A DNA stretch of 54,793 nucleotides, taken from Collinsella sp. (GTDB lineage: Bacteria; Actinomycetota; Coriobacteriia; Coriobacteriales; Coriobacteriaceae). Positions within the stretch are counted from its first letter, which is position 1. Each line of letters opens with the position of its first letter. Positions 40,835 through 49,207 of the stretch are shown piece after piece. Under the pieces are notes generated by a model. It made no database searches, was not told the origin of the DNA, and saw nothing but the letters and a program-made list of their open reading frames with translations. The DNA lies in NCBI GenBank assembly GCA_029264355.1, contig JARIBW010000053.1, positions 1 through 54,793 of the forward strand, read 5' to 3'. The position numbers and the translations under genes are program-made.

Positions 40835-41650
40835 CTAACCCAATGCGACGTCGAGCACCATCATGACCACGAAGCCCACGATGACCCCCAACGTGCCGAT
40901 GTTCGAATGCTCCCCGAGGTGCGCCTCGGGGATTAGCTCTTCAACGACGACGTAAATCATCGCTCCGGCGGCGAAGGCGAGCATCCAGGGCATGAACGGC
41001 GTGATCTGCGAGCTTACCAACACCACGAGAATGCCGAAGATCGGCTCGACGATGCCGGACAGGCTGCCCATCACGAACGCCTTACCCCGGCTCATCCCCT
41101 CGCGTCGCAACGGCAGGGAAATTGCCGCGCCCTCAGGGAAGTTCTGCAGGCCCATTCCGATGGCAAGCGCCACCGCCATACCGAGATACGCCGACTGCTC
41201 GGGACCCGAGCTCTGGCCCGCCATCGCGAACAACAAGCCCACACTCATTCCCTCGGGAATGTTGTGCAAGGTCACAGCCGAAACAAGCAACGTAGTGCGC
41301 CTCCAGCTCGTCTTCACGCCCTCGGGATGATCGCTCTCCATATGTAGGTGGGGCAGGAAGGTGTCGAGCGCCATGAGGAACGCCACCCCGAGCAAAAAGC
41401 CGCCGGCTGCTGGAATCCAACCGACCTGGCCAAGCTCTTCGGCGCGCTCGATGGCAGGGTTGAGCAACGACCACACGCTCGCGGCGATCATGACGCCCGC
41501 AGCGAAGCCGAGAAAGATGCGATGGGTGATGGCGCGGTCCTTGCGAAAGAAGAACACCACGGCCGATCCGGCCGTGGTCATGAGCCAGGTGAAACCACAG
41601 CCCATCGCGGCCCATACGAGAGATTGCATAAGATTGGCGTCGATTTGCAT
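40835..41650 (-). CDS. ZIP-family divalent metal transporter
   Basis: Membrane protein of 271 residues with eight helices. ZIP signatures VTLHNIPEGMSVG and GLQNFPEGAAI supply the metal-binding His, Asn and Glu in helices 4 and 5. Likely imports zinc or iron; GufA-like subgroup. AAGGAGG lies nine bases before the ATG; the second Met (codon 8) is an alternative start. Confidence 0.9.
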   Translation of the reverse strand: MQIDANLMQSLVWAAMGCGFTWLMTTAGSAVVFFFRKDRAITHRIFLGFAAGVMIAASVWSLLNPAIERAEELGQVGWIPAAGGFLLGVAFLMALDTFLPHLHMESDHPEGVKTSWRRTTLLVSAVTLHNIPEGMSVGLLFAMAGQSSGPEQSAYLGMAVALAIGMGLQNFPEGAAISLPLRREGMSRGKAFVMGSLSGIVEPIFGILVVLVSSQITPFMPWMLAFAAGAMIYVVVEELIPEAHLGEHSNIGTLGVIVGFVVMMVLDVALG

Positions 41651-41955
41651 ACGATTTCGCCTCCTTTTCGTACGTTTTCCAATTTCTGGTCAAAATACCC
41701 TAATTGTGCGCCGACCATGCAACTCGTTTATGGCAAACCCCTGGATTCGAGCGAATGGATACAAGCTCCGCGCAGAGACCGCCTCCACGCGCCGCACGCG
41801 TCGGAAGCACGCTCGTACACGACCTGCGGTTTTATATGATTGAAAACTATTCATGATTATTCTCTCGCCGCCATCCAGCGCACAATCGACCCTTTTTGAC
41901 CACTTCTTTCAAAACGCACCGATGGGTATAAGAAGTTACGTCAAAAGGAGAGGCT
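41651..41955. other. Gene-free region between ZIP and YbjQ genes
   Basis: 305 bp. Short open frames on the plus strand here are antisense spill-over without ribosome sites. A TTGACC and a TATAAG near 41899 and 41936 are too far apart for a normal promoter. I see no repeat or hairpin. Confidence 0.4.
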
Positions 41956-42279
41956 ATGCTCACCATCACCACCACTAACAACCTCGACGGCTACGAGGTG
42001 GTCGAATATCTCGGAATCGTCACCGGCGAAGCCGTAAGCGGCATCAACATGTTCCGCGACATCGGCGCCGGGCTGCGCAACGTATTCGGCGGGCGATCCG
42101 CGGGGTATGAAAGCGAGATGGCCCGGGCACGCGAGGAAGTCCTACGCGAGATGTCGCAACGTGCTGAGGAGCTTGGCGCCAACGCCATCATCGGCGCGAA
42201 CGTGGGATACGAGACCTTTGCCGAAATGATAATGACCACCGCATACGGCACTGCAGTTCATGTGCGTCGAACGGCATGA
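41956..42279 (+). CDS. YbjQ-family (DUF74) protein
   Basis: 107-residue member of the YbjQ family, the standard length. Family pattern: YEVVEYLGIVTGEAV, GRSAGYESEMARAREEVLREM and GANAIIGANVGYET. The proteins form pentameric rings; biochemical role is not established. AAAGGAGAGG precedes the ATG by two to three bases. Confidence 0.9.
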   Translation: MLTITTTNNLDGYEVVEYLGIVTGEAVSGINMFRDIGAGLRNVFGGRSAGYESEMARAREEVLREMSQRAEELGANAIIGANVGYETFAEMIMTTAYGTAVHVRRTA

Positions 42280-42339
42280 TCGGTCTACCCGATCTCGACG
42301 CAACGCCCACGAAGGGCGGCCGAGACCTGCATTGCAAAT

Positions 42340-42389
42340 AAAAAAACCCGGACCATCCAAAACCGTCATCGGTCGGATGGTCCGGGTTT
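42340..42389. terminator. Bidirectional terminator between ybjQ and deformylase-like gene
   Basis: 15-bp perfect stem (AAACCCGGACCATCC / GGATGGTCCGGGTTT); seven T follow on the minus strand, TTT on the plus strand. Confidence 0.9.
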
Positions 42390-42460
42390 AAGGCACGAGG
42401 CGCAAGCCGAAATCAAGACCGGGGCAAATCCACGTGGGGCAGCCCGCCTGATCAGGCAAC

Positions 42461-42880
42461 TTAAACCAGCTTGCCCTGGCAGTGGTCGCACATATGCTGG
42501 ATAAGCTCGGCAGGCCACTCGACAAAATCGCGCTTACGCGGCTTGAGCTCGCCGTCGACCAGCTCTTCGTAAGCGACCTTGATCTTGACGAAACGAGTCA
42601 CCCTGACGGACCCCTCATGGGTGAGACAGCTCTCTTCCGCCTTGAAGGCACCCATGCCGAACAGGACCTTGGGGTTGTACATCACGAGCGTGTTGCCCTC
42701 GTCGTCGGCCAGGGCGCAGATGGCCTTGGTCACACCGATCTGGTTGGCGGCCAGGCAGGCGGCATCCTCAATGGACAGCAGGGTATCCACCAGGTCCTGC
42801 GCGACATCCGCGTCGGCGGCGGAGGCGGGCTCACACGGAACGGAGAGGATGGCCTCGTCCTTCACGAGCTCCTTGATCAT
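42461..42880 (-). CDS. Peptide-deformylase-like protein with altered catalytic motif
   Basis: 139-residue deformylase-fold protein. Motif 1 reads CLAANQIG (normally G-x-G-x-A-A-x-Q), motif 2 EESCLTHEG retains the metal Cys, and motif 3 reads QHMCDHC, where active enzymes have H-E-x-x-H. The codons are CAT-ATG-TGC-GAC-CAC, so the general-base Glu is Met. Both metal His remain. The enzyme is therefore probably inactive or has changed chemistry, and the real Def should be elsewhere. AAAGGAG precedes the ATG. Short forms of 136-140 residues also occur in other Gram-positive bacteria. Confidence 0.8.
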   Translation of the reverse strand: MIKELVKDEAILSVPCEPASAADADVAQDLVDTLLSIEDAACLAANQIGVTKAICALADDEGNTLVMYNPKVLFGMGAFKAEESCLTHEGSVRVTRFVKIKVAYEELVDGELKPRKRDFVEWPAELIQHMCDHCQGKLV

Positions 42881-43052
42881 GGACGCTCCTTTCTTATGCG
42901 GGCGCAGCGAACCTCGCCCCTTCATTTCTTTCACCTGCGGAACTATACCAGATGCAACCAAGGCCCAAGCCGCAGCGCGACAGAACGGACTAAACTTATG
43001 AGAAGCAGATAAAGGCCGCATGTACTTGCGGGCAACGAGGAAGGAAGCCGCC

Positions 43053-43688
43053 ATGAGAGTCATGCTCGTCAACGGCAGCCCACATAAAAATGGCTGCACC
43101 CAACGCGCGCTCGTCGAAGTCTCCGCGGCACTCGAAAGGCATGGAGTCGAAAGCGAGATCTTCTGGATCGGCGCCAAGCCCGCCGCCGGCTGCATGGCGT
43201 GCGGACGCTGCCGCGAAACAGGCAGCTGCGTCTTCGACGATGCCGTGAATGAGTTCCGAATCCTTGCCGAGCAGTCGGACGGCTTCGTATTCGGCGCACC
43301 CGTCCACTACGCCCATGCCGCAAGCTCCCTCATGGGCTTCATGGATCGCCTGTTCTATTCAAACGGCAAGGCCGGTGCGCCCGATGTATTGAGCTTCAAG
43401 CCCGCAGCGGCCATCGCCTCCGCCCGCCGCGCCGGCACCACGGCCGCCCTCGACGACGTGCAGAAGTTCTTCACCATCTCCAACATGCCCATCGTGAGCT
43501 CTCGCTACTGGAACATGGTCCATGGGTGCACGCCCGAGGAGGTCGAACAAGACCAGGAGGGCCTATGGACGATGAGGCAGCTTGGACGCAACATGGCCTG
43601 GCTCCTCAAGTCCATCGAGGCGGGCCGCAAGGTCGGAATCGACCTGCCCCACCGGGAAGCCGGGACCTTCACGAGCTTCGTCCGATAA
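43053..43688 (+). CDS. NADPH-dependent FMN reductase / iron-sulfur flavoprotein family
   Basis: 211 residues with flavodoxin-like fold: FMN loop LVNGSPHKNGCTQRAL, then CMACGRCRETGSCVFDD, an iron-sulfur-type cysteine cluster, and FVFGAPVHYAHAASSLMGFMDRLFY. Reduces FMN or quinone-like substrates in many anaerobes. GAGGAAGGAAG precedes the ATG. Monocistronic, convergent with the M18 gene. Confidence 0.88.
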   Translation: MRVMLVNGSPHKNGCTQRALVEVSAALERHGVESEIFWIGAKPAAGCMACGRCRETGSCVFDDAVNEFRILAEQSDGFVFGAPVHYAHAASSLMGFMDRLFYSNGKAGAPDVLSFKPAAAIASARRAGTTAALDDVQKFFTISNMPIVSSRYWNMVHGCTPEEVEQDQEGLWTMRQLGRNMAWLLKSIEAGRKVGIDLPHREAGTFTSFVR

Positions 43689-43766
43689 GCCGACCGGAAA
43701 AGGACGGCGCTCCGCAGGGATGCGCCGCCCCATCTCAACATTCGCATCTGGCGAGGCGATGCCCAC

Positions 43767-45221
43767 CTAGCAGAGCTCGATCGAATCGGCGCCGTCGATG
43801 CGGATGTCGGTGTCGTAAAACGCCGTGAGCGCCTCAATGGCCAGGTCGACGTCGCGGGCACCGGCCGTCTCATTGCACGAATGCATGGAGAGCTGCGCGC
43901 AGCCGACGTCGACCCCATGCACGCTCACCTGCATGTTCGAGATGTTGCCGAGCGTGGAGCCTCCCGCCTTGTCGCTGCGATTCGCAAACGCCTGGTGCGG
44001 GACCTCGGCATCGTCGAGCACGGCGGTGAACGCCGCGCGGCTGAAGGCGTCGGTGCAGTAGTGCTGGTTGGCCGCCTCCTTCACCACGATGCCGCCGTTC
44101 ATCTGCGGGGCATGGAGGCCATCGGCGAGCTCGGGATGCGCGGGATGCTGCGCGTGTGCGTTGTCGCAGCTCACGAGCATGGAGGCGGAGAGCGCACGGA
44201 CGTAGTCCTCGGGGCCAAAGCCCAAGGCGGCGTTCACACGGGAAAGGGTGTCGGCTAAAAGCGTCGATGCGGCCCCCTGCTTGGTCTCCGAACCGACCTC
44301 CTCGTTGTCGAAACACGCATAGACCGAGACGGTGCGCTCGTTTCCCCCGTTCATAAAGGCGACAAGCGAAGTGTAAGCGCACATGAGGTCGTCGAGACGG
44401 GGCGAGGAGATGAACTCGCCGGTGACGCCCCACACGCGACCGCGCTCGCGATTGACCAGGAACAGGTCGCGCGCCACGATGTGGGAGGGTTCGATCTCAA
44501 GGGCATCGGCCACGATCATATCGAGCGAGCCGCTCGCCAAGTCGCCTGCGGAGAGCAGCGGAAACAAGTCGCTCGCGCGATTGGGGGCAAAGCCCTTGTT
44601 CACTCCGCCGTCCATATGGATCGCGAGGCTCGGGATGAGCGCCACATCCCGATTGAGGGCCACGAGGCGGCTCTCGATGCGCGCGCCCTCGCGCACCAGC
44701 ACGCGTCCGGCGAGCGAAAGCGGGCGGTCGAACCAGGTGTAGTCCATCATGCCGCCGTAGGCTTCGGTGTCCAGGCGCAAATAACCGGCAGGGCTTTCCA
44801 GCTCGCCGTTCGTCTTCACCTTGAAGCAGGGTGAATCGGAATGCGAAGCCGTGAGCTGGAAGTGGTAAGGGGCGCCGGGGGCGGGGTCGCTGGCGGCGGG
44901 GGCGGATCCAGATTGGGCGGCGCCGTCGACGCGAGTGGCGGATCCAACTTGGGCGGCACTATCGGGCCCGAAAGCCGGGAAGGCCACCCGCTCGCCCACG
45001 CGCCAGGCCACGATGCTCGAACCGTTGCGCTGCGTATAGTACGAGCCCCCCGGACGCACCTCCCATGCGGCGCCCTCGCTCAAATAGATGAAACCCGCCG
45101 CATCCAGGCGCGCACGGATGGCGGCGGCGCTGTGGAACATCGTGGGGCTCTCGGCGATAAAGTCGAGCAGGTCCTCGGCTGCCGTCGTGGATGAGGTTGC
45201 GGCTTTTGCGGCAAAAGACAT
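43767..45221 (-). CDS. M18-family aspartyl aminopeptidase
   Basis: Zinc aminopeptidase of 484 residues. M18 features: TASHSDSPCFKVK (first metal His), GGMMDYTWFDRPLSLAGRV, FISSPRLDDLM, FDNEEVGSETKQGA, and the terminal MHSCNETAG metal motif. Releases acidic N-terminal residues from peptides. Residues 88-117 form an Ala/Gly/Ser-rich insert encoded by short GGCGGATCC-type direct repeats, probably a surface loop. ACAGGAG precedes the ATG by five bases. Confidence 0.93.
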   Translation of the reverse strand: MSFAAKAATSSTTAAEDLLDFIAESPTMFHSAAAIRARLDAAGFIYLSEGAAWEVRPGGSYYTQRNGSSIVAWRVGERVAFPAFGPDSAAQVGSATRVDGAAQSGSAPAASDPAPGAPYHFQLTASHSDSPCFKVKTNGELESPAGYLRLDTEAYGGMMDYTWFDRPLSLAGRVLVREGARIESRLVALNRDVALIPSLAIHMDGGVNKGFAPNRASDLFPLLSAGDLASGSLDMIVADALEIEPSHIVARDLFLVNRERGRVWGVTGEFISSPRLDDLMCAYTSLVAFMNGGNERTVSVYACFDNEEVGSETKQGAASTLLADTLSRVNAALGFGPEDYVRALSASMLVSCDNAHAQHPAHPELADGLHAPQMNGGIVVKEAANQHYCTDAFSRAAFTAVLDDAEVPHQAFANRSDKAGGSTLGNISNMQVSVHGVDVGCAQLSMHSCNETAGARDVDLAIEALTAFYDTDIRIDGADSIELC

Positions 45222-45309
45222 GTGCGCTCCTGTTCGTGACACATTGTTTCACACGGCTCATTCAACAGAATCTTATCGCATGCGGATAGGGCACCGCGCA
45301 CCGTTTGTC

Positions 45310-45415
45310 CGCTACGCCCCGCTTGCCCGTTCCTCCGCTTGCCCGCTTGTCCGCTTGCCAGTTCGTCCGCTTGCCCGCCTACCAGTTCGTCCGCTTGCCA
45401 GTTTGTCCTTGCTAA
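45310..45415. repeat. Degenerate 16-bp tandem repeat upstream of the NADH-oxidase-like gene
   Basis: CGCTTGCC recurs about seven times, alternating with AGTTCGTC or CGTTCCTC, at about 16-bp spacing. It ends where the promoter begins. The region reads as decayed repeats, not coding. Confidence 0.75.
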
Positions 45416-45436
45416 CTGTTTTCTTTTTTGTATCAT
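45409..45436 (+). promoter_or_regulatory. Candidate promoter of the NADH-oxidase-like gene
   Basis: TTGCTA (45409-45414) and TATCAT (45431-45436) with a 16-bp spacer, 38 bp before the ATG. Confidence 0.5.
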
Positions 45437-45473
45437 TTCTGGTGCCGACACGTTTACCTCAAAAGGAGTCATC

Positions 45474-46877
45474 ATGACCACCGCCTCCACCCCCAAAACC
45501 GTTGCCGTCGTGGGTTGCACACATGCCGGCACGTTCGCCGCCCAGTCGATCCTCGCCGCGCACCCCGATTGGACCGTGCACGTCTTTGAGCGCAACGACA
45601 CCCTGTCGTTCCTCTCCTGCGGCATTGCGCTGTGGGTCGGCGGGCACGTGAGTGACCCCAACCGCATGTTCTACTCTTCCCCTGCATCCCTCGCCGAGCT
45701 CGGCGCGCAAATGCATATGCGGCACGACGTGATTTCCGTCGATGTGACCGACAAATCCCTCGTGGCGCGCGACCTCTCCAGCGGCGAGGAATCGACCTAC
45801 ATTTTTGACAAACTCGTCGTCACGACGGGGTCCAAACCCGTAATTCCATCCATCCCCGGCCTGGCCGAGGGTCTTGAGGATGGCCGCGTGATGCTGTGCA
45901 AGAACTGGGACCACGGCAAGGCAATCAAGGAAAACGCCATGCAGGCGGATTCCGTCGCCGTGATCGGCGCGGGATACATCGGCGCCGAGCTCGTCGAGCA
46001 GTTCAGCGAGGCCGGGGTGCACGCCACCCTCATCGACGGCCTCGACCGCGCACTCGCCAAGAACTTCGATGCGCCCATCACCGACCAGGTCGAAGCCGTG
46101 TACGCCGAACACGGTGTGACATTGGCGCTGGGCCAGATGGTCACCGAATTCCGTCTGAACGAGAGCGGTTCCGGCGTCACCGTCGTAACCACCGCCGGTG
46201 AGTATGATGTCGACTACGCCATCATGGGCGCCGGCTTCCTCCCGCGCACCGACCTGTTCGCGGGCCAGCTCGAAACCCTCCCAAACGGAGCGATCAAAAC
46301 AGACGAGTACATGCGCGCGTTCCCGGTCGGCGGCACCGAGGCGAGCTCCGATATCCTCGCCGCCGGCGACTCCTGCACCGTGCTCTACAACCCCACCGGC
46401 ACCTACGACTACATCCCGCTCGCAACAAACGCCGTGCGCCAGGCCCTGCTCGTGGCCGCGAATATCGAGCGGCCCGTGCAGAAATACATGGGCACGCAGG
46501 CGACCAGCGCCGTTCAGCTCTACGATTTGTCTCTCGCCGCGAGCGGCCTCACCCAAGCCGGCGCAGAAGCCCGTGGCGTGAACGCTCGCTCCACCACCAT
46601 CATCCAGGACTACCGCCCCGACTTCATGCTCACCACCACGCCGGTCACCGCGACCCTCACCTGGGACCCCGAGACTCGTCGCGTGCTCGGCGCCCAATTC
46701 CTGTGCCGACATGATGTGGCCGAGGCCGCCAATGCGATCTCCATCGCCATTCAGGCACGTTTCACCATCGATCAACTCGCCAACGTCGACCTGTTCTTCC
46801 AGCCGAACTTCTGTCAGCCGGTGAACTTCATCGGCGCCGTGGCCATGCAGGCCGTTGCCGAACAAGGCACCCTCTAA
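45474..46877 (+). CDS. FAD-dependent NADH oxidase / CoA-disulfide-reductase family
   Basis: 467-residue flavoprotein of the NADH oxidase/peroxidase group: FAD-binding N-terminus (VAVVGCTHAGTFAA), redox Cys49 in LSFLSCGIALWVGG, NAD-binding VAVIGAGYIGAELVEQF, and SSDILAAGDSCTV. Homologues reduce oxygen to water with NADH, useful to an anaerobe with oxygen-sensitive radical-SAM enzymes. AAAGGAG precedes the ATG by about six bases. Ends at an intrinsic terminator. Confidence 0.9.
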   Translation: MTTASTPKTVAVVGCTHAGTFAAQSILAAHPDWTVHVFERNDTLSFLSCGIALWVGGHVSDPNRMFYSSPASLAELGAQMHMRHDVISVDVTDKSLVARDLSSGEESTYIFDKLVVTTGSKPVIPSIPGLAEGLEDGRVMLCKNWDHGKAIKENAMQADSVAVIGAGYIGAELVEQFSEAGVHATLIDGLDRALAKNFDAPITDQVEAVYAEHGVTLALGQMVTEFRLNESGSGVTVVTTAGEYDVDYAIMGAGFLPRTDLFAGQLETLPNGAIKTDEYMRAFPVGGTEASSDILAAGDSCTVLYNPTGTYDYIPLATNAVRQALLVAANIERPVQKYMGTQATSAVQLYDLSLAASGLTQAGAEARGVNARSTTIIQDYRPDFMLTTTPVTATLTWDPETRRVLGAQFLCRHDVAEAANAISIAIQARFTIDQLANVDLFFQPNFCQPVNFIGAVAMQAVAEQGTL

Positions 46878-46915
46878 CTCACAATTCAACCTATTCGATT
46901 CAGCATTTCCTCTTT

Positions 46916-46948
46916 GGGGCGTCAATTGTCTTTGACGCCCCTTTTATT
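46916..46948 (+). terminator. Terminator of the NADH-oxidase-like gene
   Basis: 10-bp stem GGGGCGTCAA / TTGACGCCCC (6-nt loop) followed by TTTTATTTC, 38 bp after the stop. Confidence 0.9.
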
Positions 46949-47082
46949 TCTTTGGCGCCCTCTACTGGTATCGGCCGCCCTGCCGAAAACATACCACTTT
47001 GCATCCAATCCGGGCTCCCCTGTGCCTGCCGCGTCAGATTAACGCGATTTATGCACTGGCTCATCTTCTCAAATTTCAAATA

Positions 47083-47212
47083 ATCGACTTTTGGTAACTA
47101 GTTTCCAAATTCCGGGAATAGCCCGAGATTTTGATGCTCAAAATGCCTGCATACACTCCTCCGCACCTGCGTTGTATTTCATGGATTCGAAAACTAGTTA
47201 CCAAAAGTCGAT
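47083..47212. mobile_element. MITE-like element with 22-bp perfect terminal inverted repeats
   Basis: ATCGACTTTTGGTAACTAGTTT at 47083-47104 is exactly inverted at 47191-47212; imperfect pairing extends roughly 18 bp further inward. The 86-bp interior contains ATTTTGA-N3-TCAAAAT. The element is AT-rich in GC-rich surroundings and has no gene. No clear target duplication flanks it. A structured regulatory leader for the next gene is the alternative. The remaining bases of 46949-47291 show nothing. Confidence 0.55.
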
Positions 47213-47291
47213 GTATTGATTTCAAACTCCCTCGCGCATTCCATCCGCCCATTTGGGTACAAGCTTCCGCATCGAGGTGAGGGGGCATTCA

Positions 47292-48353
47292 ATGGAACAG
47301 GTGATCTGTGGTGCCAGCGCTTTTGAGCTCTATCGTATTCCGCCACAAGTAACACTGTTGTTTCCGCAATTCCCCTGCTTTTCGACGCGCCGACAACGAC
47401 GCGCCATTTCCCAATCGAACGATCTTGACCCCTGGTTGAAACTGCCGATACACACCCTGTGCAGTGACCCGTCGATCAGGACAAGATCTTCGGCGATCAG
47501 GGACCACGTCTGGAGTGGTGATCTTCCACGCGCGGCGATCTGGGAAAACAATGATATTGGAGTTCGATATACGTCGCCGCTCATGACCTTGCTCACCCTT
47601 GCACCGCTCATCCCGGCGCACCGTCTCACCATGGCCACCTACGAACTCTGCGGATCGTTCGCCGTCTACACGCCCTCCAAAGAAGTGCAGCACGAGCTCG
47701 ACAGCCTGCGCGACCAGCGCCTCACATGGGAGGGCGGATGGCGTCAGGTGTACGACCACGCAGGCAAAGCGACATCCCTTTGGCATCGAGAACCGCTCAT
47801 TACCCTTCACGAGCTGCGCAGATTCTGCGAAGCGAGCAAGGGGATGCGAGGTCATCGTCAACTTTCCCAGGCAGCACGCGCAATCACGGGCATAACGGCA
47901 TCTCCCCTCGAGGTGCAGGCATCCATGCTCTTAAGCCTTCCGCGGCGGCTCGGCGGTGAGGGGCTGGGGCCCATCCTTAACAACCATCCCATCCCGCTCA
48001 ATCGCGATGCCCGCATTCTCGCTGGTCGATCGACCTGCTACGCCGATATTCTCTTTCCTGAAAACAACACCCGCCCAGCAATCGACATCGAGCTCCAGGG
48101 TCACATGATCCACGACGGGGGCCGAGCGGGCGGAATAGATTCCAACCGCATGCTCGGCCTCAAACATATGGGTGTTGAAGTCATCATGGTGACGGCCGAG
48201 CAACTCTATGATCCGGCAAGGCTCCATCGCCTGTCGGCCCATCTGTCGTCGCTGCTGGGAATACGGCGAAAAGCGAAATCCCCTCGAATGGAAGCCGCCG
48301 AACGAAATTTAAGATGCGAGCTCTTCTCGGATTGGGGCCAATTGGCCCGCTGA
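47292..48353 (+). CDS. Orphan nuclease-like protein (DUF559/VSR-type fold)
   Basis: 353 residues. The last 110 fit the VSR/DUF559 branch of PD-(D/E)XK nucleases: CYADILFPENN supplies the Asp, AIDIELQG the second acidic pair (Gln where Asp is common), DSNRMLGLKHMG the following helix, and VEVIMVTAEQLYDP the last strand. The N-terminus (SAFELYRIPPQVTLLFP) resembles the AbiEi-like antitoxin/DUF559 fusions common in actinobacteria. GAGGGGG precedes the ATG. There is no methylase, helicase or partner toxin beside it. I infer DNA processing or defence, without a defined target. Confidence 0.6.
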   Translation: MEQVICGASAFELYRIPPQVTLLFPQFPCFSTRRQRRAISQSNDLDPWLKLPIHTLCSDPSIRTRSSAIRDHVWSGDLPRAAIWENNDIGVRYTSPLMTLLTLAPLIPAHRLTMATYELCGSFAVYTPSKEVQHELDSLRDQRLTWEGGWRQVYDHAGKATSLWHREPLITLHELRRFCEASKGMRGHRQLSQAARAITGITASPLEVQASMLLSLPRRLGGEGLGPILNNHPIPLNRDARILAGRSTCYADILFPENNTRPAIDIELQGHMIHDGGRAGGIDSNRMLGLKHMGVEVIMVTAEQLYDPARLHRLSAHLSSLLGIRRKAKSPRMEAAERNLRCELFSDWGQLAR

Positions 48354-48361
48354 CTCCCCCG

Positions 48362-49207
48362 TCAAACCGCCATGCATTCCAGCTTGCGCTCCGCCCGGTT
48401 GTTGACCTCGGCAAAGACGCGATCGAAAAACGCCTCGTCGAGCAGGCGGTACGAGGCTCCGGCAACTGGGTGGTTGGTGCGCACGGTCTCGTGGGCGATG
48501 GCGCAAGTCGCAGCGACCGAAGCCGCGTCGATCTCGTACTGCGGAAACGCCGCCGCGACGTCGATGAGCTGCGGCGTGAGACGCGGCATGAGGTCGAGCG
48601 CGAGCGACTTGCCGAACAGGTCGAAATCACCCTGCTTCTTGATGCGGAAGTCCCGACTGGGCCTCTCACCACGAGTTTCCAGCAAATCACTCACGGCCTG
48701 GTTCCACGTGCAGTCGGCGAGCAGGTGCACCCATGCGCCGAGCACCATGTCGAACAGGGACCGACGCAACTCCACGGGACTCAATGCGCGCCCGGCGGCC
48801 CCGAACGCGTCGCGTTGACGCGCGGCGGTGCCGCGAACATCGAACTCCCACTCGAAAGACGGTGCATGCGCGGGAGAAACGTGCTCGACCTCGGCCGACA
48901 GGGACGCCGCCTCGAACCAGGGGGCCTCATCGCCGGGGCCGGCCGTACCCGCCTCACGGGCAAACGGCGACACGTACGCATCGAAGAACTCCCCGGCGCG
49001 AGGCTTGGGGATGTGCTCTGGCTTGGCAAAATGCGTCACGCGATACGGGACGGGCCGTGCCACACCGGGGACCATGTACCCGACGTAAATGTCCGGGACC
49101 AGGTTCCCGAAGAGAAACGCATTGCGGTCGCGCACGGCGCGCGCAACGGAGCCGCTGCCTTTGAGCAGCCGCTCCGCGTGCGCGATATGTATGTTCCAGC
49201 TGGGCAC
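48362..49207 (-). CDS. Zinc-dependent phospholipase C-like protein
   Basis: 281-residue protein of the bacterial zinc-dependent phospholipase C (PF00882) group. It has the early IHIAHAERLL, GNLVPD and VTHF metal-type segments, then LGAWVHLLADCTWN, consistent with the His/Asp ligands of this fold. No signal peptide, so not an exported toxin; many such intracellular proteins are uncharacterised. The GTG start overlaps the pheT stop as TAGTG, so it is translationally coupled to pheT and shares the T-box-controlled transcript. Confidence 0.75.
   Translation of the reverse strand: MPSWNIHIAHAERLLKGSGSVARAVRDRNAFLFGNLVPDIYVGYMVPGVARPVPYRVTHFAKPEHIPKPRAGEFFDAYVSPFAREAGTAGPGDEAPWFEAASLSAEVEHVSPAHAPSFEWEFDVRGTAARQRDAFGAAGRALSPVELRRSLFDMVLGAWVHLLADCTWNQAVSDLLETRGERPSRDFRIKKQGDFDLFGKSLALDLMPRLTPQLIDVAAAFPQYEIDAASVAATCAIAHETVRTNHPVAGASYRLLDEAFFDRVFAEVNNRAERKLECMAV

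Noticed and set aside
47076-47288. 70-codon minus-strand frame inside the MITE-like element
   Set aside because: It is made mostly of the inverted repeat and flanks, without a start signal or domain.
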